64,000 nt of DNA from Polaromonas sp. (GTDB taxonomy: Bacteria > Pseudomonadota > Gammaproteobacteria > Burkholderiales > Burkholderiaceae_C). Each line of letters starts with the position of its first letter. Position 1 is the stretch's first letter. The notes under the pieces are model-generated. The model worked only from the letters and a program-made list of their open reading frames with translations. It was not told the origin of the DNA and did no database searches. The stretch lies in NCBI GenBank assembly GCA_028291985.1, contig JAQGNE010000070.1, forward strand, positions 1-64,000, given 5' to 3'. Shown here one piece after another: positions 45,887 to 55,291 of this stretch. Made by a program: the position numbers and the translations under genes.

Positions 45887-46202
45887 GTACGGCCTTTTGG
45901 TGGGTTGGCATGGATAGCGCTTAGCGGCGCCCCGAGTCGCACCCACACTAACGGTGCTCGCAGGCAAATGCCGTAGGCACTGCAGGCAAGTAGCGGTAAG
46001 CCAAGTCTGACGTACTCTTGCACGTGGGCGTGGCGTCTGGATGATGTGCACCGGGCAACGCGCCAGCCAGGCCGCAGCCGACAGCTAAACTTGGTCTACC
46101 TGGTCGCCGACACGGCCCGTGTCCACACAGGGCGCGCTCGTGCACTTTCGCGCAGCCTTCGTTCTGCCCATTCGTTTTTGCCACCGCGGCAGTTTGATCC
46201 TT
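45887..46202. other. Divergent promoter region of the MDR dehydrogenase and rhlE
   Basis: 316 nt; frames from both genes extend into it but show no family-like residues. No strong promoter or operator was identified. Confidence 0.5.
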
Positions 46203-47516
46203 ATGTCATTTAGCACCTTCGGCCTTTGCCCGGAACTCCTTCGCGCCTTGCGCGAGAAGGGCTACGTTAAGCCCACCGCTATTCAACAGGCCGCTATTCC
46301 AGCGGTGCTGCAGGGACGCGATGTACTGGGCGCGGCCCAGACCGGTTCGGGCAAGACAGCGGCTTTCGGGCTGCCCTTGCTGCAGCAACTGGCCAGCACG
46401 CCAGCCCTACCGCCTGGCCGTACGCCGCGCCCTGTTCAAGCGCTGGTACTGGTTCCCACGCGTGAACTGGCGGCACAGGTCGGCGAAACCGTTGTCAATC
46501 TGGCGCGATACCTGCCGCGCCGCATCAAGGTGGCGGTTTTGTTTGGTGGTGTTTCAATCAACCCACAAATGCTGGCGTTGCGCGGTGGCGCTGATCTGGT
46601 GGTGGCGACACCCGGGCGGCTTATTGACCTGGTAGCGCAAAACGCGCTTAAGCTTGCACATGTGCAGACCCTGGTGCTCGACGAGGCTGATCGCCTTCTG
46701 GACATGGGGTTTGGCGACGAACTCGCGCAGATTCTCGGCCTGCTGCCAGCCCGGCGTCAGAACCTGTTTTTTTCGGCAACCTTCCCGCCCGCCATCGAAG
46801 GGCTGGCCCATCGCCTGCTGCATGACCCACTGCGCATCCGGGCTGAGCCGCCGGGCGATGAAGCGCAGACCGGCGCGGCAGGAAAGGCTCCGGCGATTGC
46901 CCAGCGCGCGATTGAAGTCGATGCGCCGCGCCGCACCCAGCTGCTTCGCCATCTGATCCAGACCGAAAAGTGGACCCGCGTGCTGGTTTTTGTTGCGACC
47001 AAGCATGCGGCCGAAACCGTGGCCGACAAGCTGCGCAAGGCCGGGCTGGAAGCAGAGCCCTTTCATGGGGAGCTGAGCCAGGGCAAGCGCCAGCAGGTGC
47101 TGATGGACTTCAAGGCCAGCACGGTAAAGATAGTCGTGGCTACCGACGTGGCGGCGCGCGGTATCGACATTGCGCTGCTGCCGGTGGTCGTCAATTACGA
47201 CCTGCCGCGCTCTGCCGTGGACTATATCCACCGCATCGGGCGAACCGGCCGCGCTGGGGGCAGCGGCATGGCCATCAGCTTCGTCAGCGCGGGCACCGAC
47301 GCGCATTTTCGGGTGATTGAAAAGCGGCAGTCGTATGTCATCCTGCGCGAACAGATCCCCGGATTCGAGGCGGTCGAAGCCATGACCCTATCCGTCACGG
47401 ACCCTCAAGGCACCGGCGGCATCAAGGGCAAGCGGCCCAGCAAGAAAGACAAATTGCGCGCCGAGGATGAAGCAAAGCGGGTCGACCAGCCATCCGATAT
47501 CGAACCAGGGCTGTAG
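46203..47516 (+). CDS. rhlE: DEAD-box RNA helicase, RhlE type
   Basis: 437 residues. Q motif FSTFGLCPELLRALREKGY with KPTAIQQAAIP, motif I AAQTGSGKTAAFG, Ia PTRELAAQV, II VLDEADRLLDMGF, III SATFP, V ATDVAARGIDI and VI HRIGRTGRAG. The C-terminus is short and basic (KGKRPSKKDKLRAEDEA). It remodels RNA, probably in ribosome assembly or cold response. ATG 46203 is the family start. Confidence 0.93.
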   Translation: MSFSTFGLCPELLRALREKGYVKPTAIQQAAIPAVLQGRDVLGAAQTGSGKTAAFGLPLLQQLASTPALPPGRTPRPVQALVLVPTRELAAQVGETVVNLARYLPRRIKVAVLFGGVSINPQMLALRGGADLVVATPGRLIDLVAQNALKLAHVQTLVLDEADRLLDMGFGDELAQILGLLPARRQNLFFSATFPPAIEGLAHRLLHDPLRIRAEPPGDEAQTGAAGKAPAIAQRAIEVDAPRRTQLLRHLIQTEKWTRVLVFVATKHAAETVADKLRKAGLEAEPFHGELSQGKRQQVLMDFKASTVKIVVATDVAARGIDIALLPVVVNYDLPRSAVDYIHRIGRTGRAGGSGMAISFVSAGTDAHFRVIEKRQSYVILREQIPGFEAVEAMTLSVTDPQGTGGIKGKRPSKKDKLRAEDEAKRVDQPSDIEPGL

Positions 47517-47606
47517 CGCTGCAGCCTGCCCGGCACTGGCCCCCAACGCAGGGTTATCAACTGCGTCCGCGCCAGGGCCAGCTTGACGATTGTTGAGATG
47601 AAGGCG

Positions 47607-48170
47607 TCAGGTGTTCCGGTCCTGCGACTGCGTTTGAAAGTGGCGCCGCTCAGCCAATGCAGCACGCACCATCCTCTCACTGTCCCGCTTGAAAACCTGG
47701 GTCATCTCAAAACCGTGCTTTTTCGCGATGGCCTCGCTCAGGGGGCCAATCAATGCTTCCAGACCCTCGACCGTGCTGGCGCGCTCGATCTGCAGCTGAA
47801 AGATGAAGCCTCGAAGTCCGAGCAATGATTTGGTCTGGCTGACCAGATAGGCATAGAGGTCGTTAAAACCTCTGAACTGGGCTTGGTCATCCGGCAGTTG
47901 TGCGGGTTTTGAAGGCACGTCCGGCGGGCTGTCGTTGATGATGCGAACCGGTGTCGGGCTTCCCTTGTAGCGCTGCTCCAGAAAGCCGCCATGCAGCAGG
48001 ATATCCAGCGCGTCCAGTGGCAGATCTGCCTGCTGCGCGAGCTGCCTGATTTCTGCCGAATCGCGAATGCCATCTACCAGCACCAGCACGCTGAAGAGCC
48101 TCCCATCGATACTGGGGCTGCGCGCAAGCAGCTCTTCCATGCCCTTATGCGTTTTCTTGTAGACGGTCAT
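47607..48170 (-). CDS. Conserved hypothetical protein, DUF-type helical domain
   Basis: 187 residues. The first 65 residues (SIDGRLFSVLVLVDGIRDSA followed by EIRQLAQQADLPLDALDILLHGGFLE) look like a small winged-helix domain of a type found at the start of several betaproteobacterial hypothetical proteins. After a Pro-rich linker, residues 100-170 are helical. It may be a regulatory partner, but no enzyme motif is visible. Convergent with rhlE. Confidence 0.7.
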   Translation of the reverse strand: MTVYKKTHKGMEELLARSPSIDGRLFSVLVLVDGIRDSAEIRQLAQQADLPLDALDILLHGGFLEQRYKGSPTPVRIINDSPPDVPSKPAQLPDDQAQFRGFNDLYAYLVSQTKSLLGLRGFIFQLQIERASTVEGLEALIGPLSEAIAKKHGFEMTQVFKRDSERMVRAALAERRHFQTQSQDRNT

Positions 48171-48497
48171 GGGGTGGCGCCTGCGTGATGCAAGACCAGG
48201 CTGCCGTCCCTAGCGAGTGACTCAGCGCCTGAACCTCGGCCCCCGGTTGCACAGCGGCCTGCGAGGCCCCTGGTTGCACATGCGAAGCCGCAGCGGTGCC
48301 TGTAGGTAAATTTTGGTGTACCTGCACCGGTTGAGCTGAGCATGCCGGTTGTTGTACCGACATACCGCGACTGAGCGCGTCAGTGGTCGCCGCGAGTTGT
48401 CATCAACCCACGCTGACATATCGAAAACGACCGATCCACGCGAGCCAAGCATCAGCCGGGGCGATCCCGATACGGGAAAAAAGATCAAAATCGCGGG
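48171..48497. other. Intergenic, no gene recognised
   Basis: 327 nt between two minus-strand genes. A low-complexity frame (minus 48145-48363) shows no family features. It presumably carries the promoter of the gene at 47607-48170. Confidence 0.5.
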
Positions 48498-48827
48498 TTA
48501 GCTAACGCCGTGCGGGCCGTCCGCATCGGCATGGCCATCTGTAGCCGGCCGCCGCGTACGGTGCCCGTGGGTGGTGATCACCTCGACATACAGCTGCTCT
48601 GACGTCTTTGCCAGCGTATCCAGTGCCGGGATGAGTTCGCCGAAATGCACGGCCTTTGCTCCGGCAGCATCTGCCCCCAGCTTGCACTGGAAATCCCAGA
48701 AATCGACACCTGCGGGCAATGCGCGGCCGCGTTCACGTTTCACATATTTGCGAATGTCGTGTTTGGCAGCCTCCAGCAAACGGTCGCTGTTTTTGCCTTC
48801 GATAGTCAGGAGGTAGGTTTTCTTCAT
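48498..48827 (-). CDS. DUF6172-family small protein
   Basis: 109 residues starting MKKTYLLTIEGKNSDRLLEA, with KHDIRKYVKRERGRALPAGVDFWDF and QLYVEVITTHGHRTRRP. This matches DUF6172, a small basic protein common in proteobacteria with no established function. The C-terminal dozen residues are Asp/Gly-rich and not conserved. Confidence 0.78.
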   Translation of the reverse strand: MKKTYLLTIEGKNSDRLLEAAKHDIRKYVKRERGRALPAGVDFWDFQCKLGADAAGAKAVHFGELIPALDTLAKTSEQLYVEVITTHGHRTRRPATDGHADADGPHGVS

Positions 48828-49125
48828 GCCGTGGTGCGTGGAGGGATGGAATCGGATCGTGCGGCCGGATAGCAGAAGTGCCGAGCGATATGGACAAGGT
48901 GAGCAGGCCCTGGTGACGCAGCGTCATGTATCGGCCGCAGAGCGCTGGATGGAAAGGTGCCGACATTCGCCGCCGAGGCTACGGCAAAAATCGACGACTG
49001 CCCTGCAAGGCCCGGCTCAGGCTACCCGAAGCCGCATGAGGATTCAGGGAGCCTGATGGGCCTGAGCGTTCAACCTGTGGGATGTCTCAGAGCCTGGTCG
49101 ATCAAGACTGGACAGGTGATTGGTA

Positions 49126-49377
49126 CTAGACCGTTCCGGCCGCCGCTTTTTCGAGTTGCTCATCCAGCGCTTTGCAGGATGGAGCGCAGACGGCCTGGGA
49201 TTTGCCCAGTACCTTGCGGGTACCCATCAGCGACCGGGCGCGGTGTTTGCCGCACATGAAGCACGACATGGTTGCCGCACCAAACGAGGTTGTGGCCGCA
49301 AATGGAGAACCCGATACCTTGGATTTGTAGCGCAGGCCGTCAGCGAGGACAGCAGTTTTGGCGTCAGCTCTTGCCAT
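49126..49377 (-). CDS. Small conserved hypothetical protein with zinc-ribbon-like cysteines
   Basis: 83 residues from ATG 49377 (AAGGAAG upstream). Sequence marks: MARADAKTAVLADGLRYKSK and GAATMSCFMCGKHRARSLMG, then KSQAVCAPSCKALDEQL. Four cysteines in two CxxC/CxxxC pairs suggest a metal-binding fold. Similar small proteins occur in related Comamonadaceae; function unknown. It is bordered by empty sequence on both sides (48828-49125 holds no recognisable gene). Confidence 0.72.
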   Translation of the reverse strand: MARADAKTAVLADGLRYKSKVSGSPFAATTSFGAATMSCFMCGKHRARSLMGTRKVLGKSQAVCAPSCKALDEQLEKAAAGTV

Positions 49378-49887
49378 GGTTTGAATCTTCCTTGGTTGGG
49401 TTAGTACACGCACCGCAAGGCCTTTGATGGCGAATGGCCGGACGCAGATTGCCGGTAGCAGGACATGAGATGCGCGGTAAGAAAAATGCACCGTCGAGCT
49501 TGAAGGCTTGGCCCAGCCGGTAGGCGGACATAGCGATGGAGGTCGCATTCATGGCTATAAGCTCTGGAGCATTCACGCCTTTTCAAGCGGAAGCACGTAT
49601 TTTACCTGTATTTGACAACCTCGGGGCGCATGGCATTGCTATTCATTCAATAGCGCAATCCTCACACCGGGTGCGGGCAAGGGTAGAGCGGCGGTAGCTG
49701 CGAAATTGGCGTTGCAGCAGCTGGCCGGAGCTGGACGCGGGATGGTGTGAATGAAAGCCCAGTCATTGACCCAGCCTGCCACTGTTTGGCTAATGCCTGT
49801 TCGCCGGGTCGGCACCGTACAGCTTGAGCAAGTCGGCCGGCGGGATGCAGTCCCCGGCCAGCAACAGCAAAAAGGCGCCGGGAAAAA
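49378..49887. other. Eroded intergenic region with half a palindromic element
   Basis: About 510 nt without a recognisable gene. It contains the arm GCTATTCATTCAATAGC at 49638-49654, which lacks the rest of the 48-nt element. A minus-strand frame adjoining the broken mop gene runs on into this region but is not conserved in style. Confidence 0.5.
49638..49654. repeat. Left arm only of the 48-nt palindromic element
   Basis: GCTATTCATTCAATAGC, a 17-nt dyad; neither flank carries the GGGCTATAGCC-like end. Confidence 0.6.
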
Positions 49888-50104
49888 TCAGGACAGTTTG
49901 GCGATGGGGTCCTCGGTGGATTTGACCGGCGCACCGCCTCGCTTCCCACGGTCCGTTCAGGCTGGTCAACCGAGCAGGTGGTGACGACCGAGGTAACGAT
50001 GCCGCACGCGGCTTCAACATCGATCTCGGAGGCCACATCCCGGGAATGATTTCCTTGACCTTGCTGCGGAACTGGTTGCGTACATTGAGGGTTTGGATGG
50101 ACAT
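49888..50104 (-). pseudogene. mop: Frameshifted Mop/TOBE molybdopterin-binding protein gene
   Basis: ATG 50104 opens MSIQTLNVRNQFRSKVKEII, the start of small Mop proteins that bind molybdate. The next part of the fold, SEIDVEAACGIVTSVVTTCS, is in a second frame, and the end, GAPVKSTEDPIAKLS, in a third, with its stop at 49888. Two frameshifts therefore break an otherwise full-length gene of about 70 codons. The frameshifts could be true decay or sequencing error; eroded flanks favour decay. Confidence 0.75.
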
Positions 50105-50140
50105 AAGTTTCTTCTTTTGAGGGCGGCGGGAGTGTCGTTT

Positions 50141-50188
50141 GCTACGAAATCAGTAGCTAAAAACCCTGTATACGAAAGGGCTATAGGC
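50141..50188 (+). repeat. 48-nt palindromic element
   Basis: Left arm GCTACGAAATCAGTAGC, inner CCC-GGG stem, right end GGGCTATAGGC. It sits just upstream of the broken mop gene. Confidence 0.85.
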
Positions 50189-50264
50189 TTGTTTGGTGTA
50201 TGAAAGTTGTCAGATCGCCCAGCGGAGCCCTTGTACCGGCGTGGGCAATTACGACGAATTCGGT

Positions 50265-50800
50265 TCAGGCTGGTCTGTACCGGGACGCTGCAATACCTTC
50301 TATCAGCAGGTTGCTGACGGCTTCATCCACGCGCGGCGCAATGTCCGGGCCGAGCTGATAGCGCTTGTCTTCCAGCTGAACCATCTGGCTGTCGGTGGCA
50401 TAGACGCCCGGCAGGATATGACGGGCCGACCGCGACTGCAGAACCGCGGCAGGCGCGGTCGAGCGCCAGCCTGCGGTGTGGGCTCCCGCCAGTGGCCAGC
50501 GGCAACGCCGTCTGCCCTTCATGCGGTTTGCGGCAGTTGGTCGAGAAACGCGCTGAGTACGCCGCTGCAGGCCGCCCTGGAACGGGTGTGGCCACCAACC
50601 ACTGCGGTGGCACGTGCCGCGTGCTCCAGCGCCTTGACAACCGACGCATCGTTCCTGTCGGCGGTGACCAGAGAAGACGCTGACGGGTCGCGTACTTTCA
50701 ACCTGTCGACCAGCAGCCCGTGATGGCCGGTCAGTCGTTTGGCTGACAGCGTCGAGCAGCGCAGACGAGCGTGAGTCGAGTGAGGGGGCTGCCTGCAATC
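50265..50800 (-). pseudogene. Decayed, unidentified coding region
   Basis: Minus-strand fragments with protein-like composition lie in more than one frame: LVTADRNDASVVKALEHAAR with TAVVGGHTRS (about 50560-50700), then ARHILPGVYATDSQMVQLED with KRYQLGPDIAPRVDEAVSNL (to a stop at 50265). A stop at 50519 separates them. I do not recognise the family. The position between a broken mop gene and a sulfate-binding protein gives no firm clue. Confidence 0.4.
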
Positions 50801-50924
50801 AGCAGCACCTAGGCTTCTGTGGACATCATTTCCTAGGGTTTTACGTGACGTGTCGTGGGTAGTAGCCATCGGCTGCCGCCCAGCTGCAGCAACGCAACCC
50901 AGTCGCGACAGGGGTCTCAGGGGC

Positions 50925-51953
50925 TTACTTGCGGGTGTATATCTGATCGAACGACCCGCCGTCTGAAAAATGCTCCTTGTCGGCTTTGCTCCAGCCGCCA
51001 AAAGACTGCTCGATGCTGAACAGATTGACCTTGGCGAACTGCCTGGCGTACTTGGCCTTGGCTTTTTCTGAAACCGCGGGACGGTAGAAGTTTTTGCCGG
51101 CGATGTCCTGGCCTTCTTCAGAATACAAATACTTCAGGTATTCCTCCGCTGCGGCACGGGTGCCTTTGCGGTCGACGTTCCTGTCGATGACGGCCACTGC
51201 CGGCTCGGCCAGGATGCTGAGCGAAGGCGCGACCACGTCGAACTTGGCGCCAAATTCCTTTTCCAGCAGGAAGGCCTCGTTTTCCCAGGCGATGAGCACG
51301 TCGCCCTGCGCACGCTGCGCAAAGCTGATGGTGGAACCGCGCGCACCTGTGTCCAGCACCGGAACGTTGCCATAGAGCTTGGCAACAAAGTTTTTTGCCT
51401 TGGCATCGCCGCCATATTTGCGTTTGGCAAATTCCCAGGCAGCCAGGTAGTTCCAGCGGGCGCCGCCGGAAGTCTTGGGGTTTGGCGTGATCACGTTGAC
51501 GCCTGGCTTGATCAGGTCATCCCAGTCCTTGATGCCCTTGGGATTGCCCTGGCGCACCACCAGCACAATGGTCGATGTATAGGGCGACGCATTCTGTGGC
51601 AGCCGCTTTTGCCAGTCTGCCGCGAGCCAGCCGCCATTTTTGACCAGTGCGTCGGTATCGCCTGCCAGGGCCAGCGTGGCAACATCGGCGTCCAGTCCGT
51701 CAATGATGGAGCGCGCCTGCTTGCCGGAGCCTCCGTGCGACTGCTTGATCGTGACGTCCTGGCCGGTCTTGGTTTTCCAGTGTTTGGCAAATGCGGCATT
51801 GAACTCGACATACAGTTCCCGCGTCGGGTCGTACGACACGTTCAGCAGGGTAATGGGTGCCGGCTGGACCAGCGCAACCGTGCTGGACGTTGCCAGTGCG
51901 ATGGCCACAGCGCCGCGGTTGAAAAGGTTGATAAAGTTGCGACGTGTTTTCAT
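50925..51953 (-). CDS. sbp: Sulfate-binding periplasmic protein (second copy)
   Basis: 342 residues. Signal peptide (core [15 protein letters not shown]), then [20 protein letters not shown], the anion loop [43 protein letters not shown] and [18 protein letters not shown]. This copy has the canonical Sbp/CysP loop. It has no permease genes next to it, so it presumably delivers to the CysTWA complex encoded at 35-38 kb. Its AT-rich upstream region (52020-52090) is shared with yggX in the opposite direction and includes TTCTTTATAAGA, a possible LysR/CysB-type dyad (weak). Confidence 0.93.
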   Translation of the reverse strand: MKTRRNFINLFNRGAVAIALATSSTVALVQPAPITLLNVSYDPTRELYVEFNAAFAKHWKTKTGQDVTIKQSHGGSGKQARSIIDGLDADVATLALAGDTDALVKNGGWLAADWQKRLPQNASPYTSTIVLVVRQGNPKGIKDWDDLIKPGVNVITPNPKTSGGARWNYLAAWEFAKRKYGGDAKAKNFVAKLYGNVPVLDTGARGSTISFAQRAQGDVLIAWENEAFLLEKEFGAKFDVVAPSLSILAEPAVAVIDRNVDRKGTRAAAEEYLKYLYSEEGQDIAGKNFYRPAVSEKAKAKYARQFAKVNLFSIEQSFGGWSKADKEHFSDGGSFDQIYTRK

Positions 51954-52100
51954 GGCTTGCCTTCAGGGTAAGAATAGGCGGCGGTAGGAGTTATCGCCTG
52001 CAGAGCGCCGATTCTGAAAGCAGGTCTTCAAAACTGGAAATAATACAAATTCAGTTCTTTATAAGATATTGAATCTAACAAATACCGGGTAACTCATCAC

Positions 52101-52373
52101 ATGGCACGTACCGTTAAATGCATCAAGCTGGGAACCGAAGCCGAGGGGCTGGACTTCCCGCCCTATCCCGGACCGCTGGGCAAGCGCATCTGGGAGGAGG
52201 TCAGCAAGCAGGCCTGGGCAGACTGGATGAAACAGCAAACCATGCTGGTCAACGAAAACCGTCTGAACCTGGCCGATGCGCGGGCGCGTCAGTACCTGGC
52301 CAGACAGATGGAAAAGCATTTCTTCGGCGACGGCGCCGATGCGGTGCAGGGCTATGTTCCGCCAGCTGCCTGA
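52101..52373 (+). CDS. yggX: YggX-type iron trafficking/oxidative damage protection protein
   Basis: 90 residues, matching the family closely: [51 protein letters not shown] and MEKHFFG. It binds Fe(II) and protects Fe-S enzymes from oxidants. Fe-S-rich sulfur assimilation enzymes are encoded just downstream. mnmC starts 8 nt after its stop. Confidence 0.95.
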   Translation: MARTVKCIKLGTEAEGLDFPPYPGPLGKRIWEEVSKQAWADWMKQQTMLVNENRLNLADARARQYLARQMEKHFFGDGADAVQGYVPPAA

Positions 52374-52381
52374 CACAAGGA

Positions 52382-54310
52382 ATGCCGGAGCGCATTGAGT
52401 GGCGACACGACGCAGGCACTGGCACCACACCTTACAGCCCCCGGTTTGCCGATCGGTACCGCAGCGAGTCCGGCGGGCTGGATCAGGCCCAAGAGGTATT
52501 TTTGGCAGGTTGCGGGCTGCCAGCCGCCTGGCATTGCAGGCCCCAATGGTGCGTTCTGGAAACCGGATTCGGTCTGGGCCTGAATTTTCTGGTGACCTGG
52601 CTGGCGTGGAGATCTGACCCGCATCGCCCGCGCCTGCTGCACTTTGTATCGACCGAGGCTTATCCTGCTGGCGCAGACGACATCGTTCGAGCGGCTTTGG
52701 CGCACCCCCAACTGACCGGCCTGGCCGTCCAGCTCGCCGCCGATCTGTATGGCTTGCTTCCGGGTGTTCACCGGTTTGCCTTTGAAGACGGCCAGGTGCT
52801 GCTGACGCTGTGCATTGGGGACGCGAAAGCCATGCTGCGGCAACAGCGTGTTTCAGCAGACTCGGTCTACCTGGACGGCTTCAGTCCGGCAAAAAATCCC
52901 GACATCTGGGATGTGCACACCTTCAAGGCGGTCGCCCGGTGCTGCAGCCGCGGCGCGCGGGTGGCCAGTTGGACGGTTTCCCGGCAGGTCAGGGATGCAC
53001 TGGCCGAAGCCGGTTTTGTGGTGGACAAAACGCCGGGGGTTCCGCCCAAGCGGGATAACCTTCAAGGGGTGTACAACCCGGCCTGGGAGCCGAAAAAACC
53101 GCCGCATACAGCAGCAGTTGCGAGGCCGGTAGCCGCATCGGCTTGCCTGGTCATCGGGGCAGGACTTGCCGGCGCGGCGGTAGCAGCCAGCCTGGCGCGA
53201 CGTGGCTGGCGTGTGCTGGTGCTCGACCTGGCCAGCACGCCCGCGAGCGGCGCTTCAGCGCTGCCAGCCGGGCTGCTGGCCCCGCACTATTCACCGGATG
53301 ACAGCCCGTTGTCGAGGCTTTGCCGCAGCGGTGTGCGCATGGCCCTGCAGCAGGCCGAGCGGCTACTGAAGGCAGGCGATGACTGGCAGCTGACAGGCAG
53401 CCTGCAGCGGAGCGCCGACAAGGAACCTGCCGCGATGGCCGCCACAGACCCGAAAGGCACGGCCAGTTTTCGGCATCCTGAAAACTGGGCCGGCTTTGAG
53501 GGCGAAGCCGCTGACTGGGTAAAGCGTTCGACCGCGGAGCAAATGCGCGATGCCGGCGTTGAAGCAACTGGTGATTCCCTGTACTTTCCGCGCAGCGGCT
53601 GGGTCAAGCCGGCAAGTCTGGTGACAGCCTGGCTGCATACACCAGGAGTCACTTGGCGCGGCCGTTGCAGGGTCGCGAGGCTGGCTCCGGGAAGCCGGGG
53701 CTGGCAGGCGCTGGACGACAACGGAACGGTCATCGCCGAAGCACCGCTGGTGGTGCTGGCAACTGCGTTTGACAGCCTGCGGCTGGCCGAAGGTCTGGCG
53801 CCCTTGTCCTTGCAGGCCATTCGTGGACAGGTCTCTTTTGGTCTGCATGCCGACGCTGGCGACAACGTGGTTGACGCATTGCCGCCCCTTCCGCTGAACG
53901 GCAGCGGCAGCCTGATTCCAGCCGTGCCTCTGGAATCAGGCATGGCCTGGCTGGCGGGAGCCACCTATCAAAGGAATGTGACAACGCCGGTCGTGACACG
54001 CCAGGATCACCAGGACAACCTCCGGCGCCTGCAGGCCTTGCATCCGGCCGCTGCTGCAGGGCTGGTCGCTGGGTTCGAGGCCGACCGGGTTGCGGGCTGG
54101 TCGGGTGTGCGCTGCGCGACACCGACACGCATGCCTCTGGTGGGACGGCTTGCAACGCACGCGGCTGGGGAAGTCTGGATCAGCACCGGCATGGGCTCTC
54201 GCGGCCTGACGCTTTCTGCGCTATGTGGTGAACTTCTGGCGGCACAGCTGCATGGCGAACCATTGCCGATCGAGCTGTCACTCGCCAACAGCCTGAATCC
54301 GGTCGGGTGA
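52382..54310 (+). CDS. mnmC: Bifunctional tRNA mnm5s2U biosynthesis protein
   Basis: 642 residues from ATG 52382. N-terminal methyltransferase domain: VLETGFGLGLNFLVTWLAWR (SAM site), LHFVSTEAYP, and VYLDGFSPAKNPDIWD. C-terminal FAD oxidase domain from about residue 258: LVIGAGLAGAAVAASLARRG (dinucleotide fold), GASALPAGLLAPHYS and the terminal TGMGSRGLTLSALCGELLA. It converts cmnm5U34 to mnm5U34 in tRNA. The domain order is that of full-length MnmC. It follows yggX closely and may be co-transcribed. Confidence 0.94.
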   Translation: MPERIEWRHDAGTGTTPYSPRFADRYRSESGGLDQAQEVFLAGCGLPAAWHCRPQWCVLETGFGLGLNFLVTWLAWRSDPHRPRLLHFVSTEAYPAGADDIVRAALAHPQLTGLAVQLAADLYGLLPGVHRFAFEDGQVLLTLCIGDAKAMLRQQRVSADSVYLDGFSPAKNPDIWDVHTFKAVARCCSRGARVASWTVSRQVRDALAEAGFVVDKTPGVPPKRDNLQGVYNPAWEPKKPPHTAAVARPVAASACLVIGAGLAGAAVAASLARRGWRVLVLDLASTPASGASALPAGLLAPHYSPDDSPLSRLCRSGVRMALQQAERLLKAGDDWQLTGSLQRSADKEPAAMAATDPKGTASFRHPENWAGFEGEAADWVKRSTAEQMRDAGVEATGDSLYFPRSGWVKPASLVTAWLHTPGVTWRGRCRVARLAPGSRGWQALDDNGTVIAEAPLVVLATAFDSLRLAEGLAPLSLQAIRGQVSFGLHADAGDNVVDALPPLPLNGSGSLIPAVPLESGMAWLAGATYQRNVTTPVVTRQDHQDNLRRLQALHPAAAAGLVAGFEADRVAGWSGVRCATPTRMPLVGRLATHAAGEVWISTGMGSRGLTLSALCGELLAAQLHGEPLPIELSLANSLNPVG

Positions 54311-54384
54311 ACCGTCTGCAACCGCACCGGACGAGCGAAATCAGGGGAATCGCAGACGCCATTTGATGCACATCAACTTCTTCA

Positions 54385-54396
54385 AATAAGCTTATT
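54385..54396. promoter_or_regulatory. 12-bp perfect palindrome upstream of tauE-cysI
   Basis: AATAAGCTTATT lies 64 nt before the TauE-family gene, in an AT-rich patch, with TTTCTATAAG further downstream. It could be part of a LysR-type (CysB-like) regulatory site for the assimilation cluster; evidence is position only. Confidence 0.3.
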
Positions 54397-54459
54397 GGCA
54401 TATGGGCACAACGATTTTGTAGTTTGTTTCTATAAGCAGACGCCCTACATTGCGGTGCT

Positions 54460-55251
54460 ATGCATGAATACGCCTTTGTGATCGCCGGTTTTGCGGTTGG
54501 CCTGATAGTGGGTCTGACCGGCGTCGGCGGCGGCTCCCTGATGACACCCCTGCTCATCTTCGTGTTTGGCGTCAAACCGCATCTGGCCATCGGCACCGAC
54601 CTGTTGTTTGCCGCCTTCACCAAGATGGGCGGCACCATCAGCCTGGCGCGCGCCCGCGTGATCGACTGGCGCATCGTCGGCCAGGTAGCCGCTGGAAGCA
54701 TACCTGCAACTTTGATCACCCTGTACTTTTTGAAGAGCGTGGGCCCCGCCAATCCGCAGACGCAGTCGTTGATGACGACCACCCTGGGACTGGCATTGCT
54801 TCTGACGGCGGCGGCAACCTTGTACAAGGCTCTTCGCGGAAAGGCAGCGCCCACCCGTATCGCACCGGAGCTTCTACCCCAGGCGACACGCTCGCGCCAT
54901 TGGGCGCTTCCGGTGGTGTTCGGTGCAGTCATCGGCGTGCTGGTGACGCTGACGTCCGTGGGCGCTGGCGCCATTGGCGTGATTGTGTTGATGCTGCTCT
55001 ATCCCGCCCTGCCCCTGCCGCGTATTGTGGCGGCTGACATTGCCCATGCCGTGCCTTTGACCCTGGTGGCGGGCCTGGGTCACGCCTCCATCGGCTCGGT
55101 CGACTGGCCGCTGTTGGCCAAGCTGCTGGTGGGCTCGCTACCCGGTATCTGGCTGGGCTCCTATTTGATGCACAAAACGCCGGACCGGGTGATTCGCTCG
55201 CTGTTGTCAGTATTGCTGGCCTACGCAGGCGTGAAGCTTATTTCGATATAG
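54460..55251 (+). CDS. TauE/SafE-family sulfite/organosulfonate exporter-like protein
   Basis: 263 residues, about eight transmembrane helices. Family marks: GFAVGLIVGLTGVGGGSLMT near the start, HLAIGTDLLFAAFTK, and the second-half repeat VTLTSVGAGAIGVIVLMLLY. It probably exports sulfite or a related anion, which fits its place directly upstream of the sulfite reductase gene (40-nt gap), where it would relieve sulfite build-up. The direction of transport is inference. Confidence 0.9.
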   Translation: MHEYAFVIAGFAVGLIVGLTGVGGGSLMTPLLIFVFGVKPHLAIGTDLLFAAFTKMGGTISLARARVIDWRIVGQVAAGSIPATLITLYFLKSVGPANPQTQSLMTTTLGLALLLTAAATLYKALRGKAAPTRIAPELLPQATRSRHWALPVVFGAVIGVLVTLTSVGAGAIGVIVLMLLYPALPLPRIVAADIAHAVPLTLVAGLGHASIGSVDWPLLAKLLVGSLPGIWLGSYLMHKTPDRVIRSLLSVLLAYAGVKLISI

Positions 55252-55291
55252 TCACCAGCGATTTCGCCCCCACGCCACTTTTACCTGACTT

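Noticed and set aside
50193-50723. Plus-strand frame of 176 codons
   Set aside because: Opposite to minus-strand coding relics that look more protein-like; no motif recognised.
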